Part shown: positions 26,065 through 36,632 of the stretch, piece after piece
How positions within the stretch are numbered: the stretch's first letter is position 1
Layout of the letters: each line of letters starts with the position of its first letter
From: Massilia niastensis DSM 21313
Lineage (GTDB): Bacteria > Pseudomonadota > Gammaproteobacteria > Burkholderiales > Burkholderiaceae_D
Direction: 5' to 3'
Length of the DNA: 64,000 bases
NCBI RefSeq assembly: GCF_000382345.1
Contig: NZ_KB908102.1
Coordinates: 1-64,000, forward strand
Notes under the pieces: generated by a model
What the model was told of the DNA's origin: nothing
Seen by the model: only the letters and a program-made list of their open reading frames with translations
Database searches by the model: none
Program-made: the position numbers and the translations under genes

Positions 26065-26556
26065 ATGAACGCGTTGTTTGGAAAAGTGGCCCTGATGGGC
26101 CTGCTCGCATTGGGCGCCGGGACGGCGTCCGCGGGCGTGACCGTGAAGTACATCGAGGCGGACAAGTTCGCCGACATGCCGTTCGCGCCCTGGGAGCGCG
26201 AGGAAGTACTGCGTGACCTGACCGATTATTTCAACGAGCTGGGCGCCAAGCTGCCGCAGGGCCAGGACCTGGCCATCGAAGTGACCGACATCGACCTGGC
26301 GGGCCGCGAGTACCCGAACGTGCGCGGGCCGCGCGAGCTGCGCATCCTGAAGGGCGGCGCGGACTGGCCGATCATCAACCTGCGCTACAGCCTGACCCAG
26401 GATGGCCAGGTGCTGCATGCCGGCGACGCCAAGCTCTCCGACATGAACTACCTGCACCGCATCCACCGCTATAACGATAACGACAGCCTGCGTTATGAAA
26501 AGCGGATGATCCTGGAGTGGTTCAACGCCACCATCCTGAAGAAGAAATCGGGTTGA
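26065..26556 (+). CDS. DUF3016 exported protein
   Basis: 163 residues with a signal peptide (about 1-23, cleavage near ASAG). The body matches DUF3016, including VKYIEADKFADM and LAIEVTDIDLAGREYPN. Predicted periplasmic; molecular role unknown. AGGAGAG precedes ATG 26065. A terminator follows. Confidence 0.83.
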   Translation: MNALFGKVALMGLLALGAGTASAGVTVKYIEADKFADMPFAPWEREEVLRDLTDYFNELGAKLPQGQDLAIEVTDIDLAGREYPNVRGPRELRILKGGADWPIINLRYSLTQDGQVLHAGDAKLSDMNYLHRIHRYNDNDSLRYEKRMILEWFNATILKKKSG

Positions 26557-26607
26557 GCGGCCGATGACGGCCGGATGAGACAGGCCGCAGCGGCGATGGA
26601 TAGTCCA

Positions 26608-26635
26608 GAAAAACGGCGCCCGCGGCGCCGTTTTT
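26608..26635. terminator. Bidirectional rho-independent terminator
   Basis: AAAA-ACGGCGCC-CGC-GGCGCCGT-TTTT between convergent genes. It is symmetrical, with A and T runs on the two sides, so it serves both strands. Confidence 0.88.
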
Positions 26636-26654
26636 CATGGTTGACGAGGCGCGC

Positions 26655-27728
26655 TCATTCGCCCTTCTTGATGACGGTCGTGCGCCCGGGCGCCATCGCA
26701 TCGCGGACGGTGTAGTCGGACGGCACCGTGAACAGCGCCGCCGCCGGTTCGCCGCGCTTCAGGTCGTCGAGGCGGTACACCATGTCGCCGCTGCGCGGGT
26801 CGCTGTGCTTGTGGTAGACCATGACCTGCAGCTCGGGCGAGGTCCAGGTTTCGCTGCTGACCGTGATCGGATCGCGGTTGCCGATCTCGCCGGCCGGGAT
26901 CTCGTAGCTGCGCTGGCGGCCCTGGGCCTTCACGCCCGAGAACTCGCGCGTGCCGAGGTCGCGGCTGACCGCCTTGGCCGCCCACTTCGCGTCGCCGATC
27001 GCGCCGGCGATCATCGGTCCGAGCTGGATCGACATGTCGCGCGTCGCCAGCGCGGCGGCCGCCGCCGGCTCGGCGATGCGGATGCGCACGTCCTTGTGTT
27101 CGTCGGCGCGCGCCACTTCCTTGACGATGATGCGGCTGTCCTCGGACAGCTTGCCCTCGCGGCGCAACTGCTCGACGTGGGCGCGCGCCTGTTCGGCCGC
27201 CACCCGGGCGTATTCTCGCGCCGCGCGGGCGTGTTCGGTCGCCGCGACGCGCGCGGCTTCTCCCGGCGCCGCAACCCTGGTCGCGGTCTTGCTGTTCGGG
27301 CGCAGCACCCAGCGCACGCCTTCGACCGGATCGTGGATGGTCACCACGCGCACCTGGCCATTGTCGTCGCGTACTTCGCTGCGGGTGCGGCCGGCGCTGT
27401 CGCGGTAGTTCATCGAACTGGCCTTGTTGACGATCTGGTTGCCGTCGGCCAGCTGCCGCACGCGTTCGGACACCGATTCGGCGCTGTACGGGGCGTTCTT
27501 GACCACCCGTCCCGGATGCATCTGGATCAGGGGACCGGTGAAGGAGCCCTCGAAGGCGCGCAGGCCTCCCAGGTCGCCGGTGTGGACCTGCAGGGTGTCG
27601 CCCTGGCGGGTGACGATGCGGCGCTCCATGCGCTCGACGCGTTCCTGGGGCTCTTCCATCTCGTCGGCCTGCGCCGGCGCGAAGGCGCAGGCCAGCAGTG
27701 CTGCAATCAGGATCTTCTTGGTCATCAT
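26655..27728 (-). CDS. Exported protein of a sigma/anti-sigma operon
   Basis: 357 residues. Signal peptide (about 1-20, FAPAQA-DE). The recognisable part is a block NAPYSAESVSERVRQLADGN with YRDSAGRTRSEVRD and DPVEGVRWVL, seen in exported proteins encoded next to sigma-70 family factors. An Ala/Arg/Glu-rich helical stretch (about 145-185) and a further beta-rich half follow. It is third in the operon sigma - anti-sigma - this gene and may act as the extracytoplasmic input or the main target. GAGGA upstream supports the first of two ATGs. Confidence 0.72.
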   Translation of the reverse strand: MMTKKILIAALLACAFAPAQADEMEEPQERVERMERRIVTRQGDTLQVHTGDLGGLRAFEGSFTGPLIQMHPGRVVKNAPYSAESVSERVRQLADGNQIVNKASSMNYRDSAGRTRSEVRDDNGQVRVVTIHDPVEGVRWVLRPNSKTATRVAAPGEAARVAATEHARAAREYARVAAEQARAHVEQLRREGKLSEDSRIIVKEVARADEHKDVRIRIAEPAAAAALATRDMSIQLGPMIAGAIGDAKWAAKAVSRDLGTREFSGVKAQGRQRSYEIPAGEIGNRDPITVSSETWTSPELQVMVYHKHSDPRSGDMVYRLDDLKRGEPAAALFTVPSDYTVRDAMAPGRTTVIKKGE

Positions 27729-27754
27729 GGCATCCTCGGTTGGTAATCGTCTTG

Positions 27755-28258
27755 TCAGTTGGGCGCGCTCAGGCGCACCGCCAGCGGATGGCCGTCGGCC
27801 GCCACCAGCATTTCGGCGCGCACCGTGCCGCCGGCGTTTTCCGGGTCGACCGGCATGCCCAGCGGCGCCAGCGCCGTCTGCGGCAGGTCGGCCTGGACCA
27901 CGCGCGCATTCGGTTCCTGTTCGATGCGTTCGAGCGATTCGAGCGCGATGAAGGCGCTGCCCTGGTCGACGCTCACCAGCGATGGCGGCGCCTCCACGGT
28001 GACGGCGCGGTGCGGCGACAGCGCCAGCAGCAGCGCCACCGCGCTCAAGGAGCACAGCGCGCCGGCCGCGCCCCACTGCGGCAGCGACAGCCTGCGGTAC
28101 CACGGCTGCTTCTTCGGGAACTGGCGGGCGAAGGCCTGCATCAGCTCCTTTTCGACGCAGCGCGGGGCCTCGTGCCCGGCCAGTTCGCCGCGCAGCGCCT
28201 TGAATCGTTCGTCCAGCGCCGCCAGCGCCGGGTCGTGGGTGTCCCTGGTATCGTCCAT
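27755..28258 (-). CDS. Membrane-anchored anti-sigma-like protein
   Basis: 167 residues. Cytoplasmic N-terminal part (about 1-60) with a helical, charged sequence, one transmembrane segment (about 63-83), then a periplasmic domain. The topology and the position 17 bp after a sigma factor gene fit an anti-sigma factor. No zinc-binding HxxxCxxC motif of ZAS-type anti-sigmas is present, so the assignment rests on context. AGGAAAG precedes ATG 28258. Confidence 0.65.
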   Translation of the reverse strand: MDDTRDTHDPALAALDERFKALRGELAGHEAPRCVEKELMQAFARQFPKKQPWYRRLSLPQWGAAGALCSLSAVALLLALSPHRAVTVEAPPSLVSVDQGSAFIALESLERIEQEPNARVVQADLPQTALAPLGMPVDPENAGGTVRAEMLVAADGHPLAVRLSAPN

Positions 28259-28275
28259 GTTCTTTCCTTCCTCGC

Positions 28276-28869
28276 TCAGGCCGTGGCCCTGGCCGCGGGG
28301 TGCTGCGCCTGCAGCCGCTTGGCCAGGGCCGCCCGTCCGCGCGCCAGGCGCGAGCGCACGGTGCCGATGTCCACCTGGCAGATCTCGGCGATCTCCTGGT
28401 AGGACAGGTCGTGCAGTTCATACAGGATGACCGGGTCGCGGTAGTGCGGCGGCAGCAGGGCCAGCGCACGGCGCACCTGCTCGGCCGCCTCGTTCCCGAG
28501 CAGCCGCCCGAGCGGCTCCTGGGCCTCGCAGGCCAGCTCCAGCTCCCCGTCCTCGTCGGGCTCCGGCAGGGCGACCTGGCGCTGGCGCGGCTCTTCCAGC
28601 TTCAGGACCAGGTTGCGCGCCACCCCGAACAGGAAGTGCTGCAGCTGCCCGCGCAGCGGGTCGTAGCGGAACCGGCCCGTCATCAGCCCCATGAAGGCTT
28701 CCTGCACGATGTCGGCCGCCGTATCGCCCGAGCCGCAGCGCAGCAGCGCGAAGCGGTACAGCGGGCCCTGGTGCCGCCGGTACAGCGCCGCGAAGGCGGC
28801 CGCCGTGCCGGCATGCATCTGGCGCAGCAGTTCGGTGTCGAAGTGGTCGGGTGTGCTCATGATGGTCAT
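28276..28869 (-). CDS. Sigma-70 family (ECF-type) RNA polymerase sigma factor
   Basis: 197 residues. Region 2 (about 20-90: LYRRHQGPLYRFALLRCG ... DIVQEAFMGL) and region 4 (about 135-185: LPPHYRDPVILYELHDLSYQEIAEICQ) are clear; the linker between them is acidic. ATG 28869 is preferred over 28860 because AGGA lies just upstream. It heads the operon with a putative anti-sigma factor and an exported protein, so it is probably held inactive until an envelope signal arrives. Confidence 0.88.
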   Translation of the reverse strand: MTIMSTPDHFDTELLRQMHAGTAAAFAALYRRHQGPLYRFALLRCGSGDTAADIVQEAFMGLMTGRFRYDPLRGQLQHFLFGVARNLVLKLEEPRQRQVALPEPDEDGELELACEAQEPLGRLLGNEAAEQVRRALALLPPHYRDPVILYELHDLSYQEIAEICQVDIGTVRSRLARGRAALAKRLQAQHPAARATA

Positions 28870-28916
28870 CTTTTCCTGTATTCCGCCGGCGCGGCGAAAA
28901 AGTTCCAACTTTTTTC

Positions 28917-28955
28917 AGAAAAAGAAACGCCCCGCGCCGGAAGCCGGGCGGGGCG
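28917..28955 (-). terminator. Rho-independent terminator of the thioesterase gene
   Basis: On the minus strand a G/C-rich stem (CGCCCCGC-CCGG with one bulge, loop CTT) is followed by TTTCTTTTT. It begins 24 bp after the stop at 28979. Confidence 0.75.
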
Positions 28956-28978
28956 CTGGTTCGTCGAGAAGAAAACGC

Positions 28979-29422
28979 TTAGTCGATCCAGTTCACGCGG
29001 TCGAACTTGGAGCGGAATTCTTCCGGCATGACGACCACCTGGCTGGTCTTGTAGTTGAAGAAGACGAAACCCGACTTGGCCATGGCGATCAGCTTGCGGT
29101 CGCGCGGGCGGGTGATGCGGAAGGTGATGTCGCCGCCGTACTTGTTAAAGTCCATGACGCCGACTTCGAACAGCAGCTGGTCGCGCGCATGCGCTTCGGC
29201 GCGGTAGGTGGTGGCCAGGTCGGTGACGATGATGCCGGTGCCGTCGCGCTCGGTTTCGGCGACGCCGAACTCGAACAGGAAGCGCGCCCGCGCCTCGGAG
29301 ATCATCGAGATCATCGAGTCGTTGCCGAGGTGGTTGGCGGCATTGATGTCGGTGACGCGCACGGTCAGTGGCGTCGAATAGTAGAACTGGTCTTCAGGGA
29401 AATCGAGTTGTAAGCGTGCCAT
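28979..29422 (-). CDS. Hotdog-fold acyl-CoA thioesterase (YbgC/FadM-like)
   Basis: 147 residues. VRVTDINAANHLGNDSMISMISEARARFLFEFG is the 4-hydroxybenzoyl-CoA thioesterase-type motif, with Asp replaced in the usual YxDTDxxGHVxN position by DINAANHLGN. Expected to hydrolyse acyl-CoA; substrate unknown. Length is typical. Terminator downstream. Confidence 0.82.
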   Translation of the reverse strand: MARLQLDFPEDQFYYSTPLTVRVTDINAANHLGNDSMISMISEARARFLFEFGVAETERDGTGIIVTDLATTYRAEAHARDQLLFEVGVMDFNKYGGDITFRITRPRDRKLIAMAKSGFVFFNYKTSQVVVMPEEFRSKFDRVNWID

Positions 29423-29437
29423 TTCTTTATTCTAAAC

Positions 29438-30892
<1,455 letters not shown>

Positions 30893-31158
30893 GATCGCCT
30901 CCATCGCAGCCGCTTAGTGGCATCCATTGTGCCAGCGATCGGTGACAATTCACTATCGAATCGTGCGCCGGCCGCCGCCTGATGGGCTGCTTGCCGAGGC
31001 AGTCCTGCACTCGGAAGAACACCGGAAAGAGGACAAGCGCCAGCACGCTTCAGCCCGAGCACATCAGTTGTAAAGATCGATGTGTTCAAAAAGTGCATAC
31101 TAGAGCCGCACGGCATCCCGTGAGCGATGCCTAACTGCCTGGAGCGAGCTCTTCTGTC

Positions 31159-32244
31159 ATGCATTTTGCCATTTTCACGTCCCTGGTCATCCTGATCGTC
31201 ATGGCGACGCTGTTGCCGCTGTCGCGACGCACGGAATGGTGGATACGCGACCTGGATTTTCCACGCCTGCAGATCGCGATCCTGTGCGTGGGCACATTGC
31301 TTGGACAAGCTTTTTTTCTTGACGCCGGGGATAGCGAAGCGCGGACGCTCATGATCGTGACCGCAGTCTGCCTGCTGTATCACACCTGGTGGATTGTTCC
31401 TTACACGAAAGTGTTTTCCCATGAGGTAAAACATTCCGTCACCAGCGAGCCGGACCGCCAGATCCGCATCATGACGGCCAATGTGCTGACCCCGAACCGG
31501 AATGCCGACGGTCTGATCGCCCTGATCCGCGAACACAAGCCGCATGTCTTCGTGACGCTCGAAACCGATACATGGTGGCAGGAGAGACTGGATGTGCTCG
31601 AGGATGAGTATCCTTTTTCGATGAAGTGTCCGCTCGATAATCTCTATGGCATGCATGTGTATTCGCGGCTGCCGCTGGTGGATAGTGCGATCCAGTTCCT
31701 GGTGGAGGACGATATCCCGTCGATGCACGCGATGGTGATCTTGCCGTCCGGACACAAGGTCCGCATCCATTTCCTGCATCCGGCGCCGCCCAGTCCTACC
31801 GAGCACGACGAATCCACCGAACGCGATGCCGAACTGCTGGTCGTGGCCAAGAGCGTGGCGGAACTGGATACGCCGGTCATCGTCACGGGCGACCTGAACG
31901 ACGTCGCGTGGTCCACGACGACGCGGCTGTTCCGTAAGATCAGCGGCCTGCTCGATCCCCGTATCGGGCGCGGCATGTTCAATACCTATCACGCCGATCA
32001 CTGGTTCATGCGCTGGCCGCTCGACCATCTATTCCACAGCCAGCATTTCACGCTGTCCCACATCCAGAGGCTCCCGTCCTTCGGCTCGGACCATTTTCCG
32101 ATGCTGGTGGAACTCACCTATGACAAGGCGCGCGGCAAGGAACAGGAGGGATTGCAGGCCGATGCGGAGGACCATGCCCTCGCGGAAGAAAAGATTGCCG
32201 CAGAGCCGGTGGACGAATCGGACGTGCATGAACCGCAGGCTTGA
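31159..32244 (+). CDS. Endonuclease/exonuclease/phosphatase family protein with N-terminal membrane helices
   Basis: 361 residues. Three hydrophobic segments (about 5-20, 37-55 and 66-82), then an EEP domain (about 100-325) with IRIMTANVLTPN, FVTLETD, VIVTGDLND, and a C-terminal FGSDHFPMLVEL that supplies the catalytic Asp-His. The tail is acidic. Substrate could be nucleic acid, phospholipid or phosphoinositide-like; not decidable here. GGAGCGAG is about 10 bp upstream of ATG 31159. The 260-bp gap upstream has no recognisable gene. Confidence 0.83.
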   Translation: MHFAIFTSLVILIVMATLLPLSRRTEWWIRDLDFPRLQIAILCVGTLLGQAFFLDAGDSEARTLMIVTAVCLLYHTWWIVPYTKVFSHEVKHSVTSEPDRQIRIMTANVLTPNRNADGLIALIREHKPHVFVTLETDTWWQERLDVLEDEYPFSMKCPLDNLYGMHVYSRLPLVDSAIQFLVEDDIPSMHAMVILPSGHKVRIHFLHPAPPSPTEHDESTERDAELLVVAKSVAELDTPVIVTGDLNDVAWSTTTRLFRKISGLLDPRIGRGMFNTYHADHWFMRWPLDHLFHSQHFTLSHIQRLPSFGSDHFPMLVELTYDKARGKEQEGLQADAEDHALAEEKIAAEPVDESDVHEPQA

Positions 32245-32277
32245 GGAAGCGGACCCGGCAGCCCTGCCTTGCCGGCG

Positions 32278-33573
32278 TCAGCGGGTCAGCCGGTAGATCA
32301 GCAGCGCGGTGCGGATCGCGGCGCGTTCGATCGAGGCCAGTTCGACCCCCTCGTTCGGCGAGTGCGCCCCGCCGCCGCTCGCGCCCAGGCCGTCGAGGCT
32401 GTCGACATGGGGCGCGACGAACTGGATGTCGCCGGCGCCGCGCGCGCTGGGCGGGACCGCGCCGATGGTGCCCAGTCCGGCATCGCTGCTGGCCTGCGAG
32501 TACTGTTCCAGCAGCCTCAGGTTGCCGGGTGTGACCGCCATCGGCGGATACGAATCGCGGAAGCTGATGCTCGCGCTGGCGCCCGGCAGGCTCTGGGCGA
32601 CGATCTCGCGCATGCGCGCGTGGGCGCGGTCGCGCTGCGCATAGTCGAGGTAGCGCAGGTCGCCCTTGACGGTGACGGTGTTGGCGATGACATTGGTCTT
32701 GCCGAAGGCCGCGCCTTTTGAATTCGCAGCGTCGAAGCTGACATCGGTGCCGCCCAGGATCAGGCCCGGATTGAAGGTCAGGCCCGGCTCGGCCACCTGC
32801 TGGCGGAAGCCGTCGAGGATGCGCGCCGCCTCGTACACGGCGCCATAGCCGCCGTTGCCGAACACGCCCTGCGAATGGCCCTGGCGGCCCTTGACCTCGA
32901 GTTCGAAGAAGGCGGTGGCGCGCCGCCCGACGGTGGCCGCGGGCTGGCCGTCGATGCTCACCAGGCCCTCGAAGCCGAGCGCCACGTCGCTCAGCTTGGC
33001 CAGCTCGACCATGTCCTTGCGCGACACCGATTTCGGGTTGCCGGCTTCCTCTTCGTCGCCGGTGAACATCACGGTGATCGTCGTGTCGTCGAGCGCGCCC
33101 GCGCGCTGCAGGGCGCGCAGGGCGGCCACCACGATGACGTTGCCTCCCTTCATGTCGCTGACGCCCTGGCCGCGCGCGTAGTCGCCTTCGCGCTCCCACA
33201 GCGGCGTCGTGCTGTCGGCTTCGAAGACGGTGTCGAGGTGGCCGAGCAGCAGCAGGCGCTTGCCCTGCCTGCCTTCGCGCACCGCGACCAGGTGGCCGGC
33301 GCGCCCCATCTCGTGCGGCATGTCCAGCCAGACAGTGCGGAAGCCGAGCTGGTCGAATTCCTTGCGGAACACGTCGCCGACGGCGCGCACGCCGGCCAGG
33401 TTCATGGTGCCGCTATTGATGCGGGCGCTGCGTTCGAGCAAGCCGATGGCGGCGCCCGACCAGGCGCGCACTTCCTCGACGATGCGCTGCTCGGCCGGGG
33501 ACAGCCCGGCGGCGCGCGCCGGATGCAGGGCGGCGACCGCCAGCGCCAGCGCGAGGACAAGCTTGCGTTGCAT
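32278..33573 (-). CDS. Exported M20-family metallopeptidase (glutamate carboxypeptidase type)
   Basis: 431 residues. Signal peptide (about 1-21, ALHPARA). Metal-site motifs in order: LLGHLDTVFE, GVSDMKGGN, FTGDEEEAG and a C-terminal GGGAHSPNEGVEL. A dimerisation domain (FFELEVKGRQGHSQGVFGNGGYG) sits in the middle. The set is that of carboxypeptidase G2-like enzymes that release C-terminal glutamate or process similar amides in the periplasm. AGGAAG precedes ATG 33573; a longer in-frame extension is low-complexity. Confidence 0.88.
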   Translation of the reverse strand: MQRKLVLALALAVAALHPARAAGLSPAEQRIVEEVRAWSGAAIGLLERSARINSGTMNLAGVRAVGDVFRKEFDQLGFRTVWLDMPHEMGRAGHLVAVREGRQGKRLLLLGHLDTVFEADSTTPLWEREGDYARGQGVSDMKGGNVIVVAALRALQRAGALDDTTITVMFTGDEEEAGNPKSVSRKDMVELAKLSDVALGFEGLVSIDGQPAATVGRRATAFFELEVKGRQGHSQGVFGNGGYGAVYEAARILDGFRQQVAEPGLTFNPGLILGGTDVSFDAANSKGAAFGKTNVIANTVTVKGDLRYLDYAQRDRAHARMREIVAQSLPGASASISFRDSYPPMAVTPGNLRLLEQYSQASSDAGLGTIGAVPPSARGAGDIQFVAPHVDSLDGLGASGGGAHSPNEGVELASIERAAIRTALLIYRLTR

Positions 33574-33629
33574 AAGACTTCCTGGGCAATAATGAAGATA
33601 TGCAACTTTACTACAAGAAAGCGTGGTGT

Positions 33630-33941
33630 CTAGGGCAGGGAAGGGGCGCGGCTGCGGGTCTTGCTGACCACGCCGGAGGGATCGAGCAGGATGACGAATT
33701 CGGTAAAACGTCCGCCGCCGGCGGGCGACTGGTAGACCCAGACTTCGTACGCGCTGTCGAAGCGCACGTGTTTCGTCGGGCCGAAGGCGGCCAGCAGCTC
33801 GGCCCTGGTGGTACTGCCCGGAACGACCAGCTGCGCCAGCCGCTCGGCGGGCGCCTGGGCGCCCGGGGGCGCGGGCTGGCTGGCGCAGCCGGCCAGCAGG
33901 ACGGAGAGCAGGAAGCGGCACGACAGGCGGCGCAAGCTCAT
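33630..33941 (-). CDS. BamE/SmpA-like small lipoprotein
   Basis: 103 residues, lipobox LLAGC. The core ERLAQLVVPGSTTRAELLAAFGPTKHVRF...EVWVY has the BamE-like pattern (G-x-T-x-x-x-(V/L)-L-x-x-(F/L)-G-x-P). It is not BamE itself, judging from the context. The start overlaps the upstream stop (ATGA), and GGAGG lies 5 bp before ATG 33941. Third gene of the operon with the M15-like peptidase. Confidence 0.75.
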   Translation of the reverse strand: MSLRRLSCRFLLSVLLAGCASQPAPPGAQAPAERLAQLVVPGSTTRAELLAAFGPTKHVRFDSAYEVWVYQSPAGGGRFTEFVILLDPSGVVSKTRSRAPSLP

Positions 33942-34750
33942 GGCGCCTCCTCGGGAGAAGCCGTCATGTAGTCGAACTCGACCAGGGTGTCGTCGGGCCA
34001 GCTGCGGTCCCAGATCGGCGCGTAATAGGTGCGGTCGAGCAGGACCTGGCAGTCGCAGTAGTCGAGCATGGCGCGGCTCATGTCGCCGCCCGCGTAGAGC
34101 ATGCTGAACGGCAAGGTTTCCACGCGTTCGCCGGCGCGCAGGGTGACGCCGAAGATGGGACGCTCGGCAAAGAACAGGTAGTTGCCGTCCGCACTGTTGC
34201 AGACCTGGTCGGCCGTGCTGAAGGCGTTCGAGATCCAGCCGAACAGCGGCGAGCTGTTGGACACCAGCCCGGCTTCCTTGCCGACCCGGCATTCGAGCCG
34301 CAGGTCGCCGAGGCGCCGGGTGCCGGGCGGCAAGCCGGGGGTGACGATCAGGGCGCGCCAGGTCATGCTGGTGGTCTTGCGGCTGGCAATGACGTCCGCG
34401 TCTTCGCGCAGCGCCTGCTCGTTGCGCGGCAGCACGAAAGTATTGCGTGCGTCCACCGGCACCGAGATGGCGATATTGTCGCCGGCGATGCGCAGGGTAA
34501 TGCCGTGCATGTCGACGGTGGGGGAGCGCGGCAGCAGCTGGAAGCGCAGGCTGGCCTGCGGCGCGAAGGCGCGTTCGCGCTCGAAGCGTTCCATGCCCCG
34601 GATCATCTTGCGGTAGGACTTGTCGACCGGATCGCGGGTCGAGCGCACGGTGACGGTGGCTTGCTCGTCGGCAAGCGCCGTCACCGGAAAGGAGGCGGGA
34701 CCGGCCGCGATGGCCAGTCCCAGCACGACGCGGACGAGTGGCCGCGTCAT
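33938..34750 (-). CDS. Exported protein of unknown function
   Basis: 270 residues from ATG 34750, with a signal peptide (about 1-25, VTALADE). No domain recognised. Two cysteine pairs (LECRVGK / ADQVCNS and DYCDC) could form disulphides. It starts 4 bp after the M15-like peptidase gene and overlaps the BamE-like gene, so the three form an envelope operon. An earlier in-frame ATG would read through the upstream gene and is rejected. Confidence 0.68.
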   Translation of the reverse strand: MTRPLVRVVLGLAIAAGPASFPVTALADEQATVTVRSTRDPVDKSYRKMIRGMERFERERAFAPQASLRFQLLPRSPTVDMHGITLRIAGDNIAISVPVDARNTFVLPRNEQALREDADVIASRKTTSMTWRALIVTPGLPPGTRRLGDLRLECRVGKEAGLVSNSSPLFGWISNAFSTADQVCNSADGNYLFFAERPIFGVTLRAGERVETLPFSMLYAGGDMSRAMLDYCDCQVLLDRTYYAPIWDRSWPDDTLVEFDYMTASPEEAP

Positions 34751-34754
34751 GGTG

Positions 34755-35294
34755 CTACCAGTAACGGACCCGGCCGGTATCCATGTGGACGAACTGGGAG
34801 TCGGCATAGTAGCCGACGCCGCCGCCACGCAGGGACATCGCGGCCTTGTGCAGCATCTTCAGGTCCTTGCCCGGCAGGCGGATATCGATGGCCTTGCCGT
34901 CCATGTGCATGCTGCGCTTGGCGACGCCGTTGCTGTTGGCATGCAGCTTGGCGTTCGATTCCGGCGCGCGGTAGCCCGAGATGATGTGCAATTCCCTGTT
35001 ATTGCCGAGCTTGTCGTTCAGCTGGTCGACCAGCAGCAGCAGCTGCGGATCGATGTCGGCAATCTTGTTGGTGCGGTGATCGCGCATGACCTTGTTGATG
35101 TCCTTCAACGCATCCGACACGAATTCCCCTTCCGCCCAGAACACGCTGCGCAAGCTTTCGCCGGTATGCGTGTTATACAAACGCAAAGTACGCTCGCCGG
35201 GAACGGCTGATGCTGATTTGGCAAGAACTGGGAGGCTGAGGGAGGATGATGCGAGGAGGAGGGAACTTTTGAGGAACAAACGACGGTCAGTCAT
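34755..35294 (-). CDS. DUF882 / M15-like peptidase (MepK/YcbK family), exported
   Basis: 179 residues. The N-terminus TDRRLFLKSSLLLASSSLSLPVLA is a Tat-like signal (RRxFLK). The catalytic core HIISGYRAPESN ... SMHMDGKAIDIRLPG ... FVHMDTG carries the zinc-site residues of M15-type peptidases (DUF882). E. coli MepK in this family cuts peptidoglycan 3-3 crosslinks, so a role in wall remodelling is likely. First gene of the operon. Confidence 0.85.
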   Translation of the reverse strand: MTDRRLFLKSSLLLASSSLSLPVLAKSASAVPGERTLRLYNTHTGESLRSVFWAEGEFVSDALKDINKVMRDHRTNKIADIDPQLLLLVDQLNDKLGNNRELHIISGYRAPESNAKLHANSNGVAKRSMHMDGKAIDIRLPGKDLKMLHKAAMSLRGGGVGYYADSQFVHMDTGRVRYW

Positions 35295-35428
35295 TGGATG
35301 GGGTCCTTAGGCTGGTTCGCTAATTCATCATGATACGCCTGTTGCGCTAATCGTGCAGATAAAATGAATCAAAATGCGGCAGATCCGCTACGATGTCAGT
35401 CTACCAACCGTTTTTGGGAGATGTTCGT

Positions 35429-36604
35429 ATGTCGCGATTCGAGGGATACCACATCGGGACGAGCACGGCGTTTGCCGCCGTGCTCGCAACGCTCGCCATC
35501 GGCGCCATGGCCCAGGAAGTCAAGGTCGTGGACGAGCCGCCGGCGGCCAAGGGCTGGCGTGCCGAAACCGTGGCCGAAGGGATCGATCAACCCTGGGGCA
35601 TGGCCTGGCTGGCCGATGGCCGCATGCTGGTGACCGCCAAGGGCGGCACCCTGCATCTGCTGGACGGCAAGCGCTTCCAGCAGATTCCCATCGACGGCCT
35701 GCCGTCGCTGTTCACCAGCGGCCAGGGCGGCCTGCTCGACATCGCCGTGCATCCGGCCGACAAGGGCAATGCGCGCGTGTACCTGACCATGGCCAGCGGC
35801 AGCAGCGACGAAAACCGTACCCTGCTGGTGCAGGGCGTCTTCGACGGCAAGCGCGTCCACGGCATCAAGACCCTGTTCTCGGTCACGCCGGGCAAGAGCG
35901 GCGGCCAGCACTTCGGCTCGCGCCTGCTCTGGATGCCGGACGGCACGCTCCTGATGAGCATCGGCGACGGCGGCAATCCGCCCCAGCGCGTGGGCAACAT
36001 GCTGGCGCGCGAGCAGGCCCAGAACCTCGGCAGCCACCACGGCTCGATCCTGCGCCTGAACGCCGACGGCAAGCCGGCCCAGGGCAATCCGCTGGCCGCC
36101 AAGGCGGGCGCGCTGCCCGAGATCTGGAGCTACGGCCACCGCAACATCCAGGGCATGGCGATCGATCCGAAAAGCGGCCGCATCTGGGCCAGCGAGCACG
36201 GCCCGCGCGGCGGCGACGAGATCAACCTGATCGAAGGCGGCAAGAACTACGGCTGGCCGCTGCAGAGCTACGGGCTGGACTACCGCTCGCGCGAACCGAT
36301 CGGCACCAGGACGGTGCCGGGCATGGTGCAGCCGATCGTCGTGTGGTCGCCGTCGCCGGCGCCGTCCGGCCTGGCCTATTACACCGGCAAGGCCTTCCCG
36401 CAATGGCAGGGCAGCCTGTTCAGCGGCAGCCTGGCCGGCGAGGACATCCGGCGCGTGGCCCTGGATGCGCAGGGCAGGGTGACGCAGCAGGAACGCCTGT
36501 CCATCGGCAAGCGCGTGCGCGACGTGCGCCAGGGACCGGACGGTCACCTGTATGCGCTCACCGACGAGAGCAAGGGCAAGCTGCTGCGCATCGTGCCGCA
36601 ATAG
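35429..36604 (+). CDS. PQQ-dependent sugar dehydrogenase (Asd/YliI-like)
   Basis: 391 residues. ATG 35429 has GGGAGA upstream; an ATG 36 bases earlier lacks it. Signal peptide (about 1-29, GAMAQE). A beta-propeller with QPWGMAWLADGRMLVTAKGG, GQGGLLDIAVHP, QHFGSRLLWMPDGTLLMSIGDGG, YGHRNIQGMAIDP, WASEHGPRGGDEINLIEGGKNYGWP follows the E. coli YliI aldose-sugar dehydrogenase pattern. Acts in the periplasm. Distinct from the lipoprotein relative at 29438-30892. Confidence 0.9.
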   Translation: MSRFEGYHIGTSTAFAAVLATLAIGAMAQEVKVVDEPPAAKGWRAETVAEGIDQPWGMAWLADGRMLVTAKGGTLHLLDGKRFQQIPIDGLPSLFTSGQGGLLDIAVHPADKGNARVYLTMASGSSDENRTLLVQGVFDGKRVHGIKTLFSVTPGKSGGQHFGSRLLWMPDGTLLMSIGDGGNPPQRVGNMLAREQAQNLGSHHGSILRLNADGKPAQGNPLAAKAGALPEIWSYGHRNIQGMAIDPKSGRIWASEHGPRGGDEINLIEGGKNYGWPLQSYGLDYRSREPIGTRTVPGMVQPIVVWSPSPAPSGLAYYTGKAFPQWQGSLFSGSLAGEDIRRVALDAQGRVTQQERLSIGKRVRDVRQGPDGHLYALTDESKGKLLRIVPQ

Positions 36605-36632
36605 TCCCGCTCTCGACAGCAGGATGCAGGAC

